64,000 nucleotides of DNA. It comes from Isoetes taiwanensis. Lineage: Eukaryota > Streptophyta > Lycopodiopsida > Isoetales > Isoetaceae. The translations under genes were made by a program, and so were the position numbers. Positions within the stretch are counted from its first letter, which is position 1; the number at the start of each line of letters is the position of its first letter. Positions 18,709 to 29,557 of this stretch are shown one piece after another. Below the pieces are notes generated by a model, which searched no databases, was not told the origin of the DNA, and worked only from the letters and a program-made list of their open reading frames with translations. The stretch covers positions 1,013,596 through 1,077,595 of the forward strand of contig JAJEKV010000098.1 in NCBI GenBank assembly GCA_021234155.1, written 5' to 3'.

Positions 18709-20918
18709 AAAAGAATAGAATAGAATAGAATATGATTTTATCGTCCACGGAGACCAACTGGCCTATGGGACCCAAGTACAAAGAGAGAGCAGCAGGCGTA
18801 TTACTACCAGGATTAAAAAACCCCCGCCCCGAAGGGTTTTCGGGGGAAAAACCTTAGTAGCAATAAGGATGCTTTGACATCTTTACGCTTATATACATAA
18901 TCACAAGTACAGCTGAGGTTAATGTCGGACAGAGGGGCATAACTGAGTTCGCATATCCATTACCTCCCGGAGGTACGATCCCAACAAGCCTACAGAGGCC
19001 GTGCTCAGTAGCTCATGCAAGGCCTGATGGGGCACAACTAACCGAGCATACCGAGCCCGGATATGCTCGTCTGCCGTGGACAGCCTGAAGGGCGTGACTT
19101 TCATCCTCAATGGCGCCACGGTGGCAAAGACTTTAGCGGCGGACTCTGTCCTCACGCGGCTCGAATCCATCTCCCCTGTCTCAATGCGGAGGTGGTGTGC
19201 ACTGTCGGCGAATGGAAGCAATCACCTGCGCTTTTTCATGGGTAGATGGGTGCGCAGTAGTGGTGTGGGCCCCTCGTGAGCATGGGATTAACCTCGGCGT
19301 CGATAATTTGCCACCTTGACATGTGACAGGGCCTCTGCATCCCAAAGTTTGGCCATGAAGCAAGCATCCAAATCTTGCTTCAAGGCGTAGCGTTCCTTCC
19401 GGTGTATGCACTGTCCACATCGTGTGCTGTACATTCCATAGCGAGAACCACCGGGCTTGCTTGTCTTTCCAGCCCGGGCTTTGAGTCGCCAAGGGCCCAT
19501 CGCCATTGCCAAAGCAAGGTTGGGCAGCCGGGGCTTCATCCATAGCCACCACCTTCCCGAAAGTAAATAATGTGACGTTCAGTAATGACCCTCCTCAGAA
19601 TGGAAGGAAGCCTGTCTCCTGGAGCAAGATCCGATATGGGACCGTGGATTTCACTCCCGTGCGGGCCAAGAAGGCCTTCTACACTGCTCTAGATCGTTCC
19701 AAGTGGTGAGGGATATCACCGGCCCCCACACTTCGCCCCATAGAGGAGGACCGGTTCAACCAAGGCCACGAACAAGTGTGCCTGGTGACCCCATGCATCT
19801 GGCTACGCCTTGTATTTGTTGTTGTGCATTGCATCTGGCTTTCCAAACCGGCTGCGGTGACCCGTAACGATGGATGCATCCCGGTGTGTGGTAGTAGAAA
19901 ACTCAATGCCCAAATACTTATAAGATCGAGCCACCTCCACTACACCGCCTGGTAAGTGAATGAGGGAAGGCGTGGGTGCCGGATGATGGGACCAGCAGCA
20001 CCCTTGTCTTGGCCAAGTTAACTCTCATGTCGTTGAATTGGCGAGAAAGTGTCCAAAGCGTCCCGTGGCGTTGCATGTCCTCCGGGTATATATCTGGCGA
20101 GTCAACATCATCAATATATGAGTTGCCGGATTATGTGGTGCATCAATCGAGCCTTCCCCTCTCCCGTTTCGGCTAGCCATTCTTCTAGCTGGTCAATGTA
20201 CAAGCCAAGAGCGCCGGGGATAGAGGGCAGCCCCGGCGCACCCCAATGCTACTAACAACGGGCTCCCCGACGGTGTGAGACGACCGGAGCAAGCTTCAGA
20301 TAGTGCGTATATAGCATTCTCGCAAGTCGACGGGGTCCCTAGTCGTCTCAATCTGTCCCACAACTTATCCCGAGGCACGTGGTCAAAAGCCTTTGCGAAA
20401 TCCACAAAGCAACAAGATGCATTCTCAAGGCCGATTCCCGCTATCCTCTATGAGTGTGCGCAGAGTGAAGATATGGTCAATAGTAGAATGCCGGGGGAAG
20501 CCTCGCCTCAGCGTGAGAGCCCGCACTTCTCCATCCTCTGCGCCCAAAGTGTCAATCGCCAAGAATCCCAAGCAACTTGGCAAAGACAGAAATCCGACCA
20601 TAATGGTACGATAGTTGGCTGGGCTATGGGGGTCCCCTGCTTTGTATATGGGCACAACTCTACTGGTAGTCCAGTGCGGGGGGAAGCCTTCTTGCAATGC
20701 CCTGTTGAAGAGTGCTGTGAGAACCGGCACCATTGGGGGCCCGGCCCACTTGAGAAGCTCTGCCTGCATACCATCCAAATCTGCTGCCTTCCCGTTAGCG
20801 AGGCGTTGCAGGCCCATTATGACATCCCCTTCAGTAATGACCAGTGCTAGGCCTGTCTGCGGAGGTACTGGTGCCCGGCTTCCCATTGGGTCATACAGCT
20901 GCTGCAAGTATCTCACCC
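18709..20918 (-). mobile_element. LINE-B: 5'-truncated LINE copy, (TATTC)n tail, inserted in copia
   Basis: Same family as LINE-A. The 3' end (plus-strand GTCCACGGAGACCAACTGGC, 18743-18762) and tail (GAATA repeats, 18712-18732) lie against the copia RNase H stop. The 5' end is near 20918 at RYLQQLYDP, and copia resumes beyond it with the purine tract AAAGGAGG and LTR. It carries the conserved 3'-UTR hairpin at 18812-18853. Confidence 0.85.
18919..20916 (-). pseudogene. LINE-B reverse transcriptase, many frameshifts
   Basis: The minus-strand order is RYLQQLYDP, LQRLANGKAADLDGMQAELL, FPPHWTTSRVVPIYKAGDP, HSTIDHIFTLRTLIED, MDFAKAFDHVPRDKLWDRL (20405), and further down the C-terminal MGPWRLKAR and SAHHLRIETG-like segments (19552-18919). 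The catalytic YADD block around 20050-20100 is degraded. The N-terminal third is the best preserved (20916-20425). Dead copy. Confidence 0.8.
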
Positions 20919-20920
20919 AT

Positions 20921-21083
20921 AAAGGAGGTGTGTTGAAATAATGATACGATTATGCTTTAATAAGTTGCATGCTGTTAAAACAGAAAAAGATCTGTTGAGC
21001 CTTTATTGGTTCTTGTTGTAAATAAAGTTGTTTCTATTAATAGACATGAGGCCCTCATTAACGGGTATCTCAGAATTCTCTCA
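20921..21083 (+). repeat. copia polypurine tract and 3' LTR
   Basis: AAAGGAGGTG (20921-20930) is followed by TGTTGAAATAATGATACG, giving the TG start of an LTR. AATAAA lies at about 21021, and a CA end is plausible at 21083 (GAATTCTCTCA). This gives a short LTR of about 153 bp; a longer one cannot be excluded because the 5' LTR is not present for comparison. Confidence 0.5.
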
Positions 21084-23880
21084 CACTGCATCTCCGGGTT
21101 GCAATTGTTTCATGGACGCATCTGCCTTCATCAAAACGGCACCTTCTATCATCGAAACGGCATGACAGATTTTTGAAAAAGTTTCTGTCTGCAACTTGGG
21201 TGCTCGGCACAATCAACAGAATCGAATTTTGTTCTTCTATTGAAAGGAGCCGGAGATTATAGTAGGTTGTGATTGGTTTGTGGAGCCGGATTATCTCAGA
21301 AGATTCCATCACCGAGGCATTGATCTGGGTTGTTCATGAAAGATAAAAACAAATCGCCTCCGTTACTTTTGTCTGCAAATATTTTCTATAGCGTCTATAG
21401 CCATTGCTGGCTTCGCAACCCTTGAAAGGCTACTAGTTGCTCATCAAAGCTTTAGCCACAGCGGAGCAGGAGCACAGAACAGTGAATCATATGCAAGAAA
21501 GAGTTGAAGATTAGGTGCTTGGCCAGATCTGGACGATCAATTGGTAACTGCTCTCTTACATGTGCGGCTATAGTTGTCTTAATTGCATGTGACGATTTGG
21601 CTTACGGGAAAGAGGCGAATTTAGTAGCAAATTTATCAGGTAGGTTACAGTCGTTTTTCTATATTTTTGTGCTCTGCACCACTTCGACCATTCTCAATTT
21701 GAGGCTAGACTTGATAAAATGGAGCATAATTTCGCAACAAATTTAATCTTTTGAGCAACAAACTCCTGAATCTTTGTGCTATATAATTTTATATGTTAAG
21801 AAGGGACTCCTCTAGATTGATTTTGTTTATGTTGCCACAGGCAAAATGTAACACAAGCAGAAACGCGTCAGGACTTTAAAAGCTGACATTATAGCACTAT
21901 GTGTTTTACTAATAGCATGGGTAAAATTCAAGTAAGTTGCCAAAGGAGAATCAGCTAAACAAAAGGCATTCTGATCATGAAGCCACGGTCAGCGAGAGAT
22001 TCTGATTATCTTCTCATCTTGCAGTCCATTTTGGTTAAATGAAGGTTGAAAGGTCACTTGAAAATTTTGGCCATGGTAATTCTAAGTGGAGATCAACAAT
22101 CACAGTCACAGTCTTCGTAACTTTGATATGATCAAAATTTTGGGGTTTGTTGTGTGTGCTAGAAGTGTTTGTGGATTCAATGGTAAACAATTTGGTATAG
22201 TTTTTGTAAATGTCATTTTTCGGGTATTTTGTTCAGGTAATGTATTGTCAATGCATTGATTTATTGGCCGATATATATGCACAGATGCAAATGACTGGAG
22301 TGTTTCTGCAAGATATGGCTGCCCAATCGTATTATTTGGAGGACCAATTATTGTGCAACATCGAGTGAAGCATCATTTCATTAAAATAAATTGATATCTG
22401 GTTGTTTGCACCTTTGCATATCCTTAGCATGTATGCTGCATGTTACAGACAGGTCGTGATCGTCAATGAGTAGCTACAGACACATACGGAACTTCATTTG
22501 GCACTAGAGAACGTGTTACAAAAATTAATTACAATACCTAAGGAAAGCGCTTTCATCCCTCTGGTTTGTCTATGCATTTTAAGAGATCATTACTTATCCA
22601 ATAGGAAGCATAGGTTAGTTGAAGCTCTCATTTGGAAGTACGATTTTGCAGGAACATATGTCAATATCAAAAGAAATTATACCATCTATTATAAAGCTAT
22701 TGTCTGATGAGGAAACGCCTTTGTTGTAGCCTTGCTAATGGCAAGTGCTTTAGTTTGTAAAGTTTTTTTTTTTTTTGTCTAGGATGCATTCAACATGAGT
22801 CGGCAACATTTTCATGTTTCCCATGCTTATGATCTAATAGAGAGATAGCCCTTTTAGTCTTTAAATGTATAATGGGCTCAAAAGCATGAAAGGCCATGCT
22901 CCATTGCTTATGAATGTCTACCTGAAATGCCAAGCTGGCATTGCTCCAACGTGAGCATGTGAGCATGGGACATAATTGATCTGCAACAAAGGTGTTCGAA
23001 ATCAAGATGATCAACCAGAATTGTTATTAGGTGCTTCTGGTAAGGGAAGCTTTGTATTATGGCACATTATAGTTGGATCAAAATTTATATATTATTAAGA
23101 AATTAAGCCACGTCATCTAGGTTAGATTATTTTGTAATATCCCTTCTGAAATTGAATGCTAACTATCAATTGAAAAGCCACATAGAAGACTTAGACTAAT
23201 AGGGCATGGTTTATCAGGAAACCTTGCAACTTCTCCATGATAGATTTAAAAATTCTAGTTCATCCCCTTCTATCTTGGTCTTGGTTATCTTGATCTTTAT
23301 TCCCCAGCTCTTACTCTATTTTCATGTTTGACCCTTCTTTCTTGAGGCGATGCCTTGCCCTCTTGTGAATCTCCATTTTCCTTGTGGTGCATACATAGCC
23401 TTATTAAACTCTTCCACATTGACATCAAATCCCTTCTATTTATCCAATGATCTATACAATCTTTTTATCTATCTCTACGAGCAAAACTTTTTAGATTCAC
23501 ATCCATCAAATGAAAACAATAAATCTATCTCCATCTCTATGGTTTCACTATAACGTTTGGATACCTACAAACCACTCCATGTCTAAATCTAGTTTAGAAA
23601 TTTATCAAATGTTAAGACATTAGTAATAATTTACTACGGGTGGTTTGGGGCAAAAAAAATTTTCCGGCCGCCTTGATAAATTTCTTGTAATTTGTAAATA
23701 ATATAAAATTTCTCGTCATCGGGATTAAGCTTAACATAATTTGCTTGTTTTCTAATACCAGCCAAGAATTTAAATAGGAAATAAGTATTTTTTTTCTTTT
23801 CTAATTTTTTCTAATTCTAATTTATAAGCCAAGTGTCAAATAACAGAAGACCCACGAAATACGTTCGCCCAAAATAGAAA
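21084..23880. other. intergenic, no recognisable gene
   Basis: AT-rich sequence with only short frames on both strands, none with recognisable domains or convincing splice structure. A poly(T) run of about 15 lies at 22765-22780. The last 800 bp precede the UGT gene and would include its promoter. Confidence 0.6.
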
Positions 23881-23887
23881 CTCACAT

Positions 23888-23893
23888 TATAAA
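23888..23893 (+). promoter_or_regulatory. possible TATA box of the UGT gene
   Basis: TATAAA lies 52 bp before the ATG, implying a 5' UTR of roughly 20-30 nt. The position is tight but workable. No other clear core element was seen in the preceding 200 bp. Confidence 0.35.
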
Positions 23894-23944
23894 CGAACAG
23901 CAACCTTGCAAAATCTAAAACCCCGGATCTTCGAGCTCGCAGCT

Positions 23945-25650
23945 ATGGCGGACTCCGGCGCCGCTCCCCACGTTTTAGCCATACCGTTTCCGCTCCACGG
24001 CCATATTTCACCCATGGTCGATCTCTGTGCATATCTAGCAGCTTCAGGGGCTCTAATTACGTTTGCAATTTCCAGAGATCAAAATTCTCGTCTCAGGTCT
24101 CTGCTAGAACAGCCCAAATCCGAGGCCTCGGGGTTGAATTCGAAAGTAAAAGTTATTGTGGCCTCTTTTGATGTCATCGCTCCGGCAGGATCATCCCGCT
24201 TTTCTGCCTCTTCGATTGCGGAATTCATGGATTCGTTTGAGGATTTGGCCGGACCCTTGGAAGACGCTGTTAGAGAGGAGATCTCCAATTCGCAGGTTAA
24301 ATTTAGCTGTGTTATTTCAGATGTTCACGTTGGCTGGGCTCAGGATTTGGCCGATCGATTAAACGTGCCCAGAATTGCTCTTTGGACTACCAATCTTGCA
24401 GAATGCGCCTTGCATTTTTATATGCCCACACTCATCGCCAAAGGCGTCTATCCCTTCAAAAGTAAGTTTTTTTTTCGAATTCTTACTTGGGCTGTTCAGT
24501 TTTTTATCTTACAAATCATACCGCTTCCGATTTCAATCCAAAAATTCTGTCTTGTGTCTGCTCTGTGGGTCGTAATTGCTTTTGCCAATTTGATTCAAGT
24601 TTAGAAACTGCTTTGAATTCTCTTTATTTGGAGCGTATTTTCTTTTTGGAATTGAGTTTCCCAAATTTTCATGTTGCAGCTAAGTATCAACAAAATTGCA
24701 ACGGTCCAGAACTCATATCAGACATACCAGGATTGCCACCAATTCATCAATCAGATTTTCCCTGTTTGCCTCATAATCCAGGCCTGGGGGGCATGTTCTG
24801 GTTCTTTTTTATCAGACAAACGAGAAGAATGCCAGAAACAAATCGCATTTTAGTCAATTCCTTCTACGAATTGGAGAAAGATACCTTCGACGCAATGAGA
24901 AAAGAGCTTCCAATCCATCCAATCGGACCCCTATTCTTGGCATCTGCAAAGAATGGGATTGCGCCCAAATCTTCCGAAGATCAGCGCTCAAAATCTGGTT
25001 CAAATCAAGCAAATCAAATTCTGAAATGGCTAGAAAAACAGAAACCCAAATCGGTTTTATACATAGCATTTGGAACGCTTGCAAAGGTACCGCCGGATCA
25101 ATTGGAGGAGCTAGCAATTGGGTTGGAGTTAAGCAAGCAACCATTTTTATGGAGCTTCAGGGCGGATCTGGGAGTAGAAACCGAATCAAAAATGCTGAAG
25201 AATTTTTTGAATCGGTACAGGGAAGGAGAAAAACAGGGGATGGTGGTGAATTGGGCACCGCAGAGTGAAATTTTGGAGCACAGATCGGTGGCAGCATTTA
25301 TAACACACTGCGGATGGAATTCGGTAATGGAAAGCGTATGTTTGGCTATGCCGATGATAGCTTGGCCGCAGGGGGCCGATCAATTTCTGAGCTGCAGATT
25401 AATGGTGGAGCATTGGAAAATCGCTGTCCGGCTTAACAGAGCAAGCTCTGATAATGGATATGGAGGTTTGGATCGGTCGGAAGTTGTTGGTGTGATTAAT
25501 TCTGTTGTGGGGGGCTGTGAAGGGGAGATTCTAAGGGCGAATTTGAGTAATCTGAGAGATCAAGCTCGCCGGAGTTTGGCTATGGAGTCCAGCGAATCTA
25601 GGCGGAATCTGGAGAATCTTGTGCGTGATCTCCACCGTGGATTTAAGTAG
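23945..25650 (+). CDS. plant family-1 UDP-glycosyltransferase (two exons, 495 aa)
   Basis: Exon 1 is 23945-24461 and exon 2 is 24680-25650, with a 218-bp phase-1 intron (A|GTAAGT ... TTGCAG|C). Spliced, the frame encodes 495 residues, normal for the family. The start is MADSGAAPHVLAIPFP; an upstream in-frame extension has no ATG. H20 in HGHISP is the expected catalytic base and D126 in CVISD its likely partner. The 44-residue PSPG box is residues 364-407: it begins WAPQSEILEH, has HCGWNS in the middle and ends in ADQ, with Trp at box position 22 and terminal Gln as in many glucose-using enzymes. Two usually conserved Gly (box positions 14 and 32) are Ala. No signal peptide, so cytosolic action on a small acceptor is expected; the acceptor cannot be read from sequence. 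The only intact host gene here. Confidence 0.93.
24462..24679 (+). other. UGT intron, 218 bp
   Basis: GT at 24462-24463 (AAAA|GTAAGTTT) and AG at 24678-24679 (CATGTTGCAG). It is T-rich throughout and contains in-frame stops, so retention would truncate the protein after about 220 residues. Phase 1 and a position about one third into the gene match an intron commonly seen in plant UGTs. Confidence 0.85.
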
Positions 25651-27280
25651 GCGATCTCCACCGTCAATTTAGGTATTTGAAGTTTGTAACCCTCCTTTCA
25701 AATGTGAATAGTTGGTGTATTTTTGTACATCCTTCACATGTGATTGTTTGGGTGAAAATATTCTTACCCCGGTTATTGTGATTCCATCGCAAGCTATTCC
25801 CTCCCGCAGAATCAATAACCCTCTGGAAACGGGATCCGTTCCGGAGGCCCCGTTATTCGTACCTGACGCTTCGTACCTGACAGCGTCAGGTGTACTTTCT
25901 GATAGATCTCAGCCATCTGTTTACAGGGTCCATCTTGGCCGTCCATTTTATACCTTCCGGCGGGATCACCTCCGCAAAATACCGTCGGATGGAATCACCG
26001 CCCATTTATTCCACACGGCAGAATATGTCTGGAAAATCTGTTATCTGAAATTGAAATTTTTGACCGTCGTATTCTTCTGGCTATGGCGGCTTGCTCTCGC
26101 CATAGATGGCGATTGAACAGGATGGCGATCGAACAGACTGGGGTTGAGGAGATTCGGCAACATGGCTATGGCGGAAAACAAGGGCGTTCTTCCTTCTCTT
26201 ATTTTTTTATGTTCTTGCCTATGCGGAAAACAGCACTCCAAACTGTCCATGGCAGCCCTCCAAGCATTAACGGAACTCGATCCTTCCGTAGCTATAGAGA
26301 ACAGACCTAGTTTTTTCAAGCGGCCCTTTCCTTACAAATGGGTCCGTAGCTGTTTTTGCCCTTCTTGATCATTCTTGGGTTGTGGATTTCTGAAGCAGTT
26401 TGGATGTATTCTTTGCCGCATCAGTTCCAATTTTTCACATACTCAAACAGGTCCGATCTGGTTGCAGAAGCTTATACGAGGTTTTTTTGGGTTTGCTGGC
26501 TTATCTTCCCTTTCCCTTGCATTGGGCATTTTAGGGAAGTTGCAAAAGGGCATGGTTTTGGTTTTGCTCTAAAGTGACCATGTTCCGGCAGATTTTATCC
26601 TCGCACAGGCATGTTTTCTTTGTTTTATTTGCGCCGTTTTCAGGCTGGTCCGATAGCAGGAATATTGGAGGCTGGGATTTAGGACCATGGCGGTGTTGTT
26701 GGGGAATAATAAGCACTGTCTGTGGGGTCTGAGGCATGTTTCTGCGCTGCATTTTCAGACTACATGACATGTTGAACAGGAAATAGGCATCATGTTTTCG
26801 TGTTTCTAGCATCTGGGATGTGAGACTTATGTTAATTTTCAAGGGTTAGAATTTCAACACTGCCCACAAAGAATACCGTGCATACAAGGCACATCAGACA
26901 TACCCAGAAGTTTCATCTGCCAAAAAAGCCGTAGTTTGTTACAAAGCTTTTTATTCTGTAGAACGGGATATAAGATATACTGTGTTTGTATTTGCTATAA
27001 TGGCAATCTCATATTTTTTCTAAGAAGGAGGAATGCTGGCTGAGCATGGCCGAAGCTAGCATGGCCATTGTTCCTGTCACAGAGATAGATCCTAATGACA
27101 GAGTTTGAATCCTGTGACAGAAATAGATCCTGTTCCGTGTTTGAATTTCTGTTTGTGTTGAATCTAGAGAAATGGGTTTCTAATCCATTTTTTTGGTATG
27201 TTTTCTGTTCTTGCCTTAAAACGGGCATGTTTGTTGTTTTTGTTCTTGCTTTGAAGCAGCCCATGGCATTGCCGATAATG

Positions 27281-27349
27281 GCAAGGGGTTCAAATCCCCA
27301 ACCAGAAATGTTCTGGGCAGTGCAAGGGGTTCAAATCCCCAACTAGAAA
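27281..27349. repeat. 41-bp tandem duplication with a tRNA T-arm-like hairpin
   Basis: GCAAGGGGTTCAAATCCCCA occurs at 27281 and again at 27322. GGGG-TTCAAAT-CCCC is exactly a T-stem/T-loop, and GGTTCAAATCC fits a pol III B box. No acceptor stem, D-arm or anticodon arm could be assembled, so no tRNA gene is called. It lies inside the foldback element. Confidence 0.55.
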
Positions 27350-27512
27350 TATAACAATGGACATGCACGGTTTAGTATTAATTTTCTTCATGATCTTCAA
27401 GTAACGTAGGCTTTGCGGAATGCAGATCTGATCACTCAAATGTTGGGTCTTCCGGCTTCATGATCAGGTCTTCCGGCTTCATGATCTTCAAGTAACGTAG
27501 GCTTTCTGAGGA

Positions 27513-27935
27513 GTGATTCCATCTGGCGGAATCACGGCGGAGTGATTCAATTCGACGGCAAAACTGTAATTCCGTCCCACGGAATAGCGTGGTTGTGATA
27601 CCGTCGGGCGGAATGCATTCGTGGTGATTCCATCTCGAAGAATCTTACATTTGTGATTCCACCAGGCAGAATCGCATGGTTGTGATTCCATCTCGCGGAA
27701 TAGCAATGTTGTGATTCTGTCTGGCGGGATAAGTGGTGATTCCATCTCACGGAATCAGACGTTCGTGATTCCATCTGGCGGAATAGCATGGTTGTGATTC
27801 CGTCTGGCGGAATAACAACGTCGTTCGTGATTCCTTCCGGAGGAATACATTTGCGGGATGATTCCGTCTGGTGGAATAACTCGGGAGAGATTCCATCGCA
27901 AGGGAGAATTATGGGTGTGATACCACCGGAAGGTA
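27513..27935. repeat. 29-bp minisatellite of ATTCC...GGAAT palindromes
   Basis: About 13 units with period near 29 bp, each starting GTGATTCC, with consensus core ATTCCGTCTGGCGGAAT (imperfect palindrome) and a variable tail of about 12 bp. Clear units start at 27513, 27653, 27682, 27711, 27765 and 27794. The same ATTCC/GGAAT modules, sparser, occur inside the left arm (25970-26025). The layout resembles the subterminal protein-binding arrays of DNA transposons. Confidence 0.8.
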
Positions 27936-28298
27936 TATATCGCCTGAAAGCGACCCTGTCAGGTACGGAAAATGGGGCCTCTGGTACGGATAACGGGGTC
28001 GCGAACCTGGTGATTCCGCGGGAGGGAATATCTTGCGATGGAATCACAATAACCGGGGTAAAAATATTTTCACCCTGATTGTTTTGTTTATTTTTGTGAA
28101 TATTTGGTGAATATTCACATGTGAATATTTGTGTATTTAGGACGAAATACTCTCCAACCAATACCAAACCCAAACCAACTTAGCACTTAATCACGGGATA
28201 TGCATCATTGTCTAGAGGGCCTCCTCTCGATATTATATTATTGATTCATAAGCAAATATGGATCCTATATTATAATGTTTTGGTATGTGTCCGTTGTG

Positions 28299-28477
28299 CA
28301 TCTCGTTCTAGATTGGAGGGTTCAAATTTTATCATTCAATACAACCCGAGGGCTGAGATTTTGTAGAGTGGCTAGGGTTAGAGAGGTCCATCTCGCCCTA
28401 GATTGGAGGGTTCGAATTTCATCATTCAATACAACCCGAGGGCTGAGATTTGTAGAGTGGCTAGGGTTAGAGAGGAT
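28299..28477 (+). repeat. 90-bp tandem pair, SINE-like
   Basis: Two copies start CATCTCG(T/C) at 28299 and 28389 and share GATTGGAGGGTTC(A/G)AATTT, TCATTCAATACAACCCGAGG and GTGGCTAGGGTTAGAGAG. GGTTCGAATTTC resembles a pol III B box, and TGGCTAGGGTTAG about 30 nt upstream in the second copy resembles an A box. A tRNA-derived SINE fragment is the suggestion; there is no clear 3' tail. Confidence 0.4.
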
Positions 28478-28525
28478 CAGGGGGGCGACCTGCCAAAGCT
28501 CGCATCAGCTAGGCCATGTAAAAGG

Positions 28526-28960
28526 ATGAAAGAATGTAAATGGTTGAAATCCATTACCCTGAACCCAATTTGTGCCTTTCTTTTTTCACTGGGAGCCCTT
28601 CTGGCTATCACGGTAGATCATGGCAATGATGCAGTGGTTCTGCTCAGATGCGAGGTTGCTGCTTTGATCATGCGTTACGACATCCATGTATGGGACCACA
28701 GAATTTGTGTTTTGTGGCTCAATCTTGGTAACATCTTTCTTCATAATGCACATCGTATGGTTCCGGATGAGGTCTGTCTCTTCCTTGGTTACATAATGCA
28801 CATATTCTTATTTTCATTCCAAAAGTTCCTCTTGAAAATTCAGCTACCTGGTTCAAAATGTGATGCGATTTGGCATGATGAGAAACTCCTTGAGGCTATC
28901 CTAGATGGGCTAATTTTCTCAACTCCGAAGATGGGTTTGGCTCCTTACCATAACCAGTAG
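28526..28960 (+). CDS. unrecognised 144-residue ORF
   Basis: ATG at 28526, stop at 28958-28960. It has a hydrophobic segment near the start (CAFLFSLGALLAI) and another later (YIMHIFLFSFQKFLL), and ends KLLEAILDGLIFSTPKMG. No family recognised. It follows the SINE-like repeats and may be a decayed captured fragment rather than a gene. Confidence 0.2.
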   Translation: MKECKWLKSITLNPICAFLFSLGALLAITVDHGNDAVVLLRCEVAALIMRYDIHVWDHRICVLWLNLGNIFLHNAHRMVPDEVCLFLGYIMHIFLFSFQKFLLKIQLPGSKCDAIWHDEKLLEAILDGLIFSTPKMGLAPYHNQ

Positions 28961-28989
28961 TATACATGCAACACCGTCTGATTATGCTA

Positions 28990-29550
28990 CTTTGATGCAT
29001 TTCAGGTTCTTCCGAAGCAAGCATCACTACTTATGTCCTCAAGCGGCAACTTTGCACTTCCATTGCTCCCATCCTGGCGCCTCCGCCTGGCGCCTGGCGC
29101 CTGCCTGAGGCGCTGCCTGAGGCCTGCCCGAGCGGATGCAGTGATGGATGGCGTTGGAGCAGCGGAAGTGAAGGATGGCTCCAGCGGTGTGCTGAGTGGA
29201 TGTCCGCTTCTTGCGCATACACAAGTCGCCTTTGGCGCCTGGGGCTGGTGGATGGGTGAGGAGGCACCTCCGATGGGCGCGATTCCCCGGCCGGTTTTTC
29301 GGCGCCGCCTTCCCTGTAATGGCGACATTGGCGTTAGGGGCGTCGTTTTCCGGCACCCCGGGTGAAGAGGTTACGGTTCTGAGTTGCTTGGTGAAGCTTT
29401 GCTGGGCCGGAGGTATGAAGGTATGCTTGTTGCTTGTGCAACAACATGGATTTTGGATCGGTGGAGCAGCCATAGTCATCCCGCAACGGTTTTTCCCGTG
29501 TGGTTTTTAATCCGGGTCATGATGGTTGTGTTCTAGCTCACGTTGTGCTT
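28990..29550. other. GC-rich segment, no gene recognised
   Basis: It begins with repeated CTGGCGC/CTGAGGC units (29075-29130) and stays GC-rich. Overlapping frames exist on both strands because stops are rare in GC-rich DNA; none has a recognisable domain. Confidence 0.5.
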
Positions 29551-29557
29551 TGGTTTA

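Larger units (their letters stand above)
14430..21083. mobile_element. scrambled copia (Ty1) retrotransposon
   Basis: The parts are: gag on the minus strand (15609-14576, possibly followed by a decayed protease region to about 14430); a plus-strand RNase H fragment (15644-15935); integrase (15936-16701); a linker; RT (17269-18260); complete RNase H (18261-18705); the LINE-B insertion (18709-20918); then a purine tract and a 3' LTR (20921-21083). Canonical copia order is gag-PR-IN-RT-RH on one strand, so gag is inverted and RNase H is duplicated. Frameshifts make it inactive. Confidence 0.75.
25727..28140. mobile_element. long-TIR/foldback element just downstream of the UGT
   Basis: The left arm (about 25727-26030) and the inverted right arm (about 27830-28140) share TTCACATGTGA, GGGTGAAAATATT, TTACCCCGGTTATTGTGAT, TCCATCGCAAG, CCGTACCTGAC-like and ATACCTTCCGG blocks in mirrored order. 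The right arm has about 38 bp more near its end, including the perfect 20-bp palindrome AATATTCACATGTGAATATT (28110-28129). The interior (26030-27500) has no recognisable transposase, so the element is non-autonomous and may carry captured host DNA. Exact ends and target duplication are unresolved. The left end is about 75 bp past the UGT stop, so it may supply or disturb the 3' end of that transcript. Confidence 0.7.

Noticed and set aside
20275-20850. 191-codon plus-strand frame
   Set aside because: It lies antisense to the best-preserved LINE-B RT segment and has no domain of its own.
24854-25144. 96-codon minus-strand frame
   Set aside because: Antisense shadow within UGT exon 2.
27281-27349. 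tRNA gene
   Set aside because: Only a T-arm-like hairpin is present; no acceptor, D or anticodon arms could be paired around it.
27513-27935. Regular repeat array, considered as CRISPR
   Set aside because: Units are contiguous and diverged without unique spacers, in a plant nuclear context, inside an inverted-repeat element.
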